A stretch of 64,000 nt of DNA. Source: Cedecea neteri (GTDB lineage Bacteria > Pseudomonadota > Gammaproteobacteria > Enterobacterales > Enterobacteriaceae). This document shows positions 63,358 through 64,000 of the stretch, piece by piece; within the stretch, counting starts at the first letter, position 1; each line of letters begins with the position of its first letter. The position numbers and the translations under genes are program-made. Location of the stretch: positions 4,712,001 to 4,776,000 of the forward strand of contig NZ_CP009451.1 of the NCBI RefSeq assembly GCF_000757825.1, written 5' to 3'. The notes beneath the pieces were generated by a model that ran no database searches, had not been told where the DNA came from, and worked only from the letters and a program-made list of their open reading frames with translations.

Positions 63358-64000
63358 ATGATTACAATGCCGATTCCGCCTGCTGAACTGTACCAGGCGA
63401 TGGCCAGCGCCAGTGCCAAAGCCGCCACGGCCGCAGGGAATGCCATGAATAGTGTCCAGCAGGGATTTCTTTCTTGCGTGACAAAAGTATACAACTCGCT
63501 GGTAGCGATGAAAGATGCGGTCATTGCAGGTTTCCATCGCCTTAGTGAGAGGATGAGTCCCTCGGCTACTGACGCTCCTGCGTCAACATCTCCTGCGTCA
63601 ACATCTCCTGTGTCAACGCCGCCTGTGGCTACGCTTAATCCTATCTCGGGAGCCGACACGAGGATATTCTGTCAGGAGTTAGTGCGGAAAATGGAAGCTG
63701 ACCCTGGCTCTATAAATGGTATGTTTCGACAGAGTCCAGCGATCAAACTTAGCGAATTTAATCAGCGTTTGACCGACCAGACTGCATTTCTGGAGGCGAT
63801 CAAAAGTGATGAAGTTAACAATGTTGAAGCAGGTTTTTTGATTAAGCAATGGATGGGGCAAACGCTGGCGGATAATAAATTTTCTCCTGAAGAGCGCAGG
63901 GCGCTGATGGCCAGCAAGGATAATAAAGCCGAAGTGAATAAAATTTTTGAAAGTAAATTTAATTCAGCTGATGCTAACGGCCGGGAGAATAAAGATAAAT
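63358..64000 (+). CDS. Candidate type III effector with RhoGAP-like segment (3' end outside window)
   Basis: The frame is open from ATG 63358 (AAGGA 9 bases upstream) to the window end: 214 codons. Residues 1-60 are Ala/Ser-rich helices (ELYQAMASASAKAATAAG), ~70-92 a Pro/Ser/Thr repeat linker. From ~108 on comes IFCQELVRKMEADPGSINGMFRQSP..LSEFNQRL..FLIKQW (split by position). G-x-F-R-x-S with R124 and the downstream K163 matches the order of the arginine finger and conserved lysine in eukaryotic RhoGAP domains. In Salmonella the GAP effector SptP lies after iacP, but with its chaperone sicP between; no sicP is seen here. The domain assignment is inference. Confidence 0.65.
   Translation, partial: MITMPIPPAELYQAMASASAKAATAAGNAMNSVQQGFLSCVTKVYNSLVAMKDAVIAGFHRLSERMSPSATDAPASTSPASTSPVSTPPVATLNPISGADTRIFCQELVRKMEADPGSINGMFRQSPAIKLSEFNQRLTDQTAFLEAIKSDEVNNVEAGFLIKQWMGQTLADNKFSPEERRALMASKDNKAEVNKIFESKFNSADANGRENKDK
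63574..63630 (+). repeat. 15-bp imperfect tandem repeat in the linker of the last gene
   Basis: About 3.8 copies of ACATCTCCTGCGTCA encode the five-residue unit S-T-S/P-P-A/V. The repeat keeps the frame and lies between the N-terminal secretion region and the putative GAP domain. Confidence 0.85.

Overview
The window reads as an enterobacterial chromosome (Enterobacterales, probably Enterobacteriaceae). The housekeeping proteins (Mqo, CynT-type carbonic anhydrase, HutU/HutI) are close to Escherichia/Klebsiella forms, ribosome binding sites are of the AGGAG/AAGG type, and genes are densely packed on both strands. I cannot name the genus from sequence alone.

Layout. (1) 1-7.6 kb: the end of an MFS exporter, an AraC regulator, a flavin-dependent quinone/chromate-reductase-like protein, malate:quinone oxidoreductase, a secreted serine hydrolase, a second-type GAPDH and a GlxA-type regulator. 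(2) 7.6-22.4 kb: a histidine-utilisation (hut) locus. hutU-hutI-hutG run leftwards. Divergent from them is an operon with a betaine-type ABC transporter (ATPase, two permeases, binding protein), a histidine-ammonia-lyase homologue lacking the Ala-Ser-Gly that makes the MIO cofactor, a family III CoA-transferase, a 3-hydroxyacyl-CoA dehydrogenase and an enoyl-CoA hydratase. hutD-hutC and hutF follow. HutC-like palindromes (TGTA-N2-TACA type) lie at the divergent promoters, upstream of hutF and upstream of an NCS1 permease at 25.1 kb, so this looks like one regulon. No canonical HutH is present. I propose that the locus takes up and degrades a trimethylated histidine betaine (hercynine or ergothioneine), with the MIO-less lyase eliminating trimethylamine and the Hut enzymes finishing the job; this is inference. 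(3) 22.5-27.8 kb: two unassigned proteins that look like secreted effectors (one with a Cys-His-Asp arrangement, one a long coiled coil), carbonic anhydrase, a small secreted protein and the permease. (4) 28.1-35.8 kb: a nine-gene P/MR-P-type chaperone-usher fimbrial operon. (5) 36.3-64 kb: a ToxR/CadC-like membrane regulator, then a complete SPI-1/Mxi-Spa-type type III secretion system. The leftward operon is prgHIJK-orgABC-iagB. The rightward operon is invFGEABC-invIJ-spaOPQRS, sicA, sipBCD, an unknown gene, a SipA-like effector, an IacP-like acyl carrier protein and a final effector running off the window.

How the parts work together: OrgA/OrgB/InvC/InvI/SpaO form the cytoplasmic sorting and ATPase complex. 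PrgH/PrgK/InvG form the rings, InvA and SpaPQRS the export gate, PrgI/PrgJ the needle and rod, InvJ the length control and InvE the gatekeeper. SipD-SipB-SipC are the tip and translocon. InvF with SicA probably activates the sic/sip genes. The distal effectors differ from Salmonella: the SipA-like protein has a duplicated C-terminal module in place of a recognisable actin-binding domain, and the last protein has a segment resembling an arginine-finger RhoGAP.
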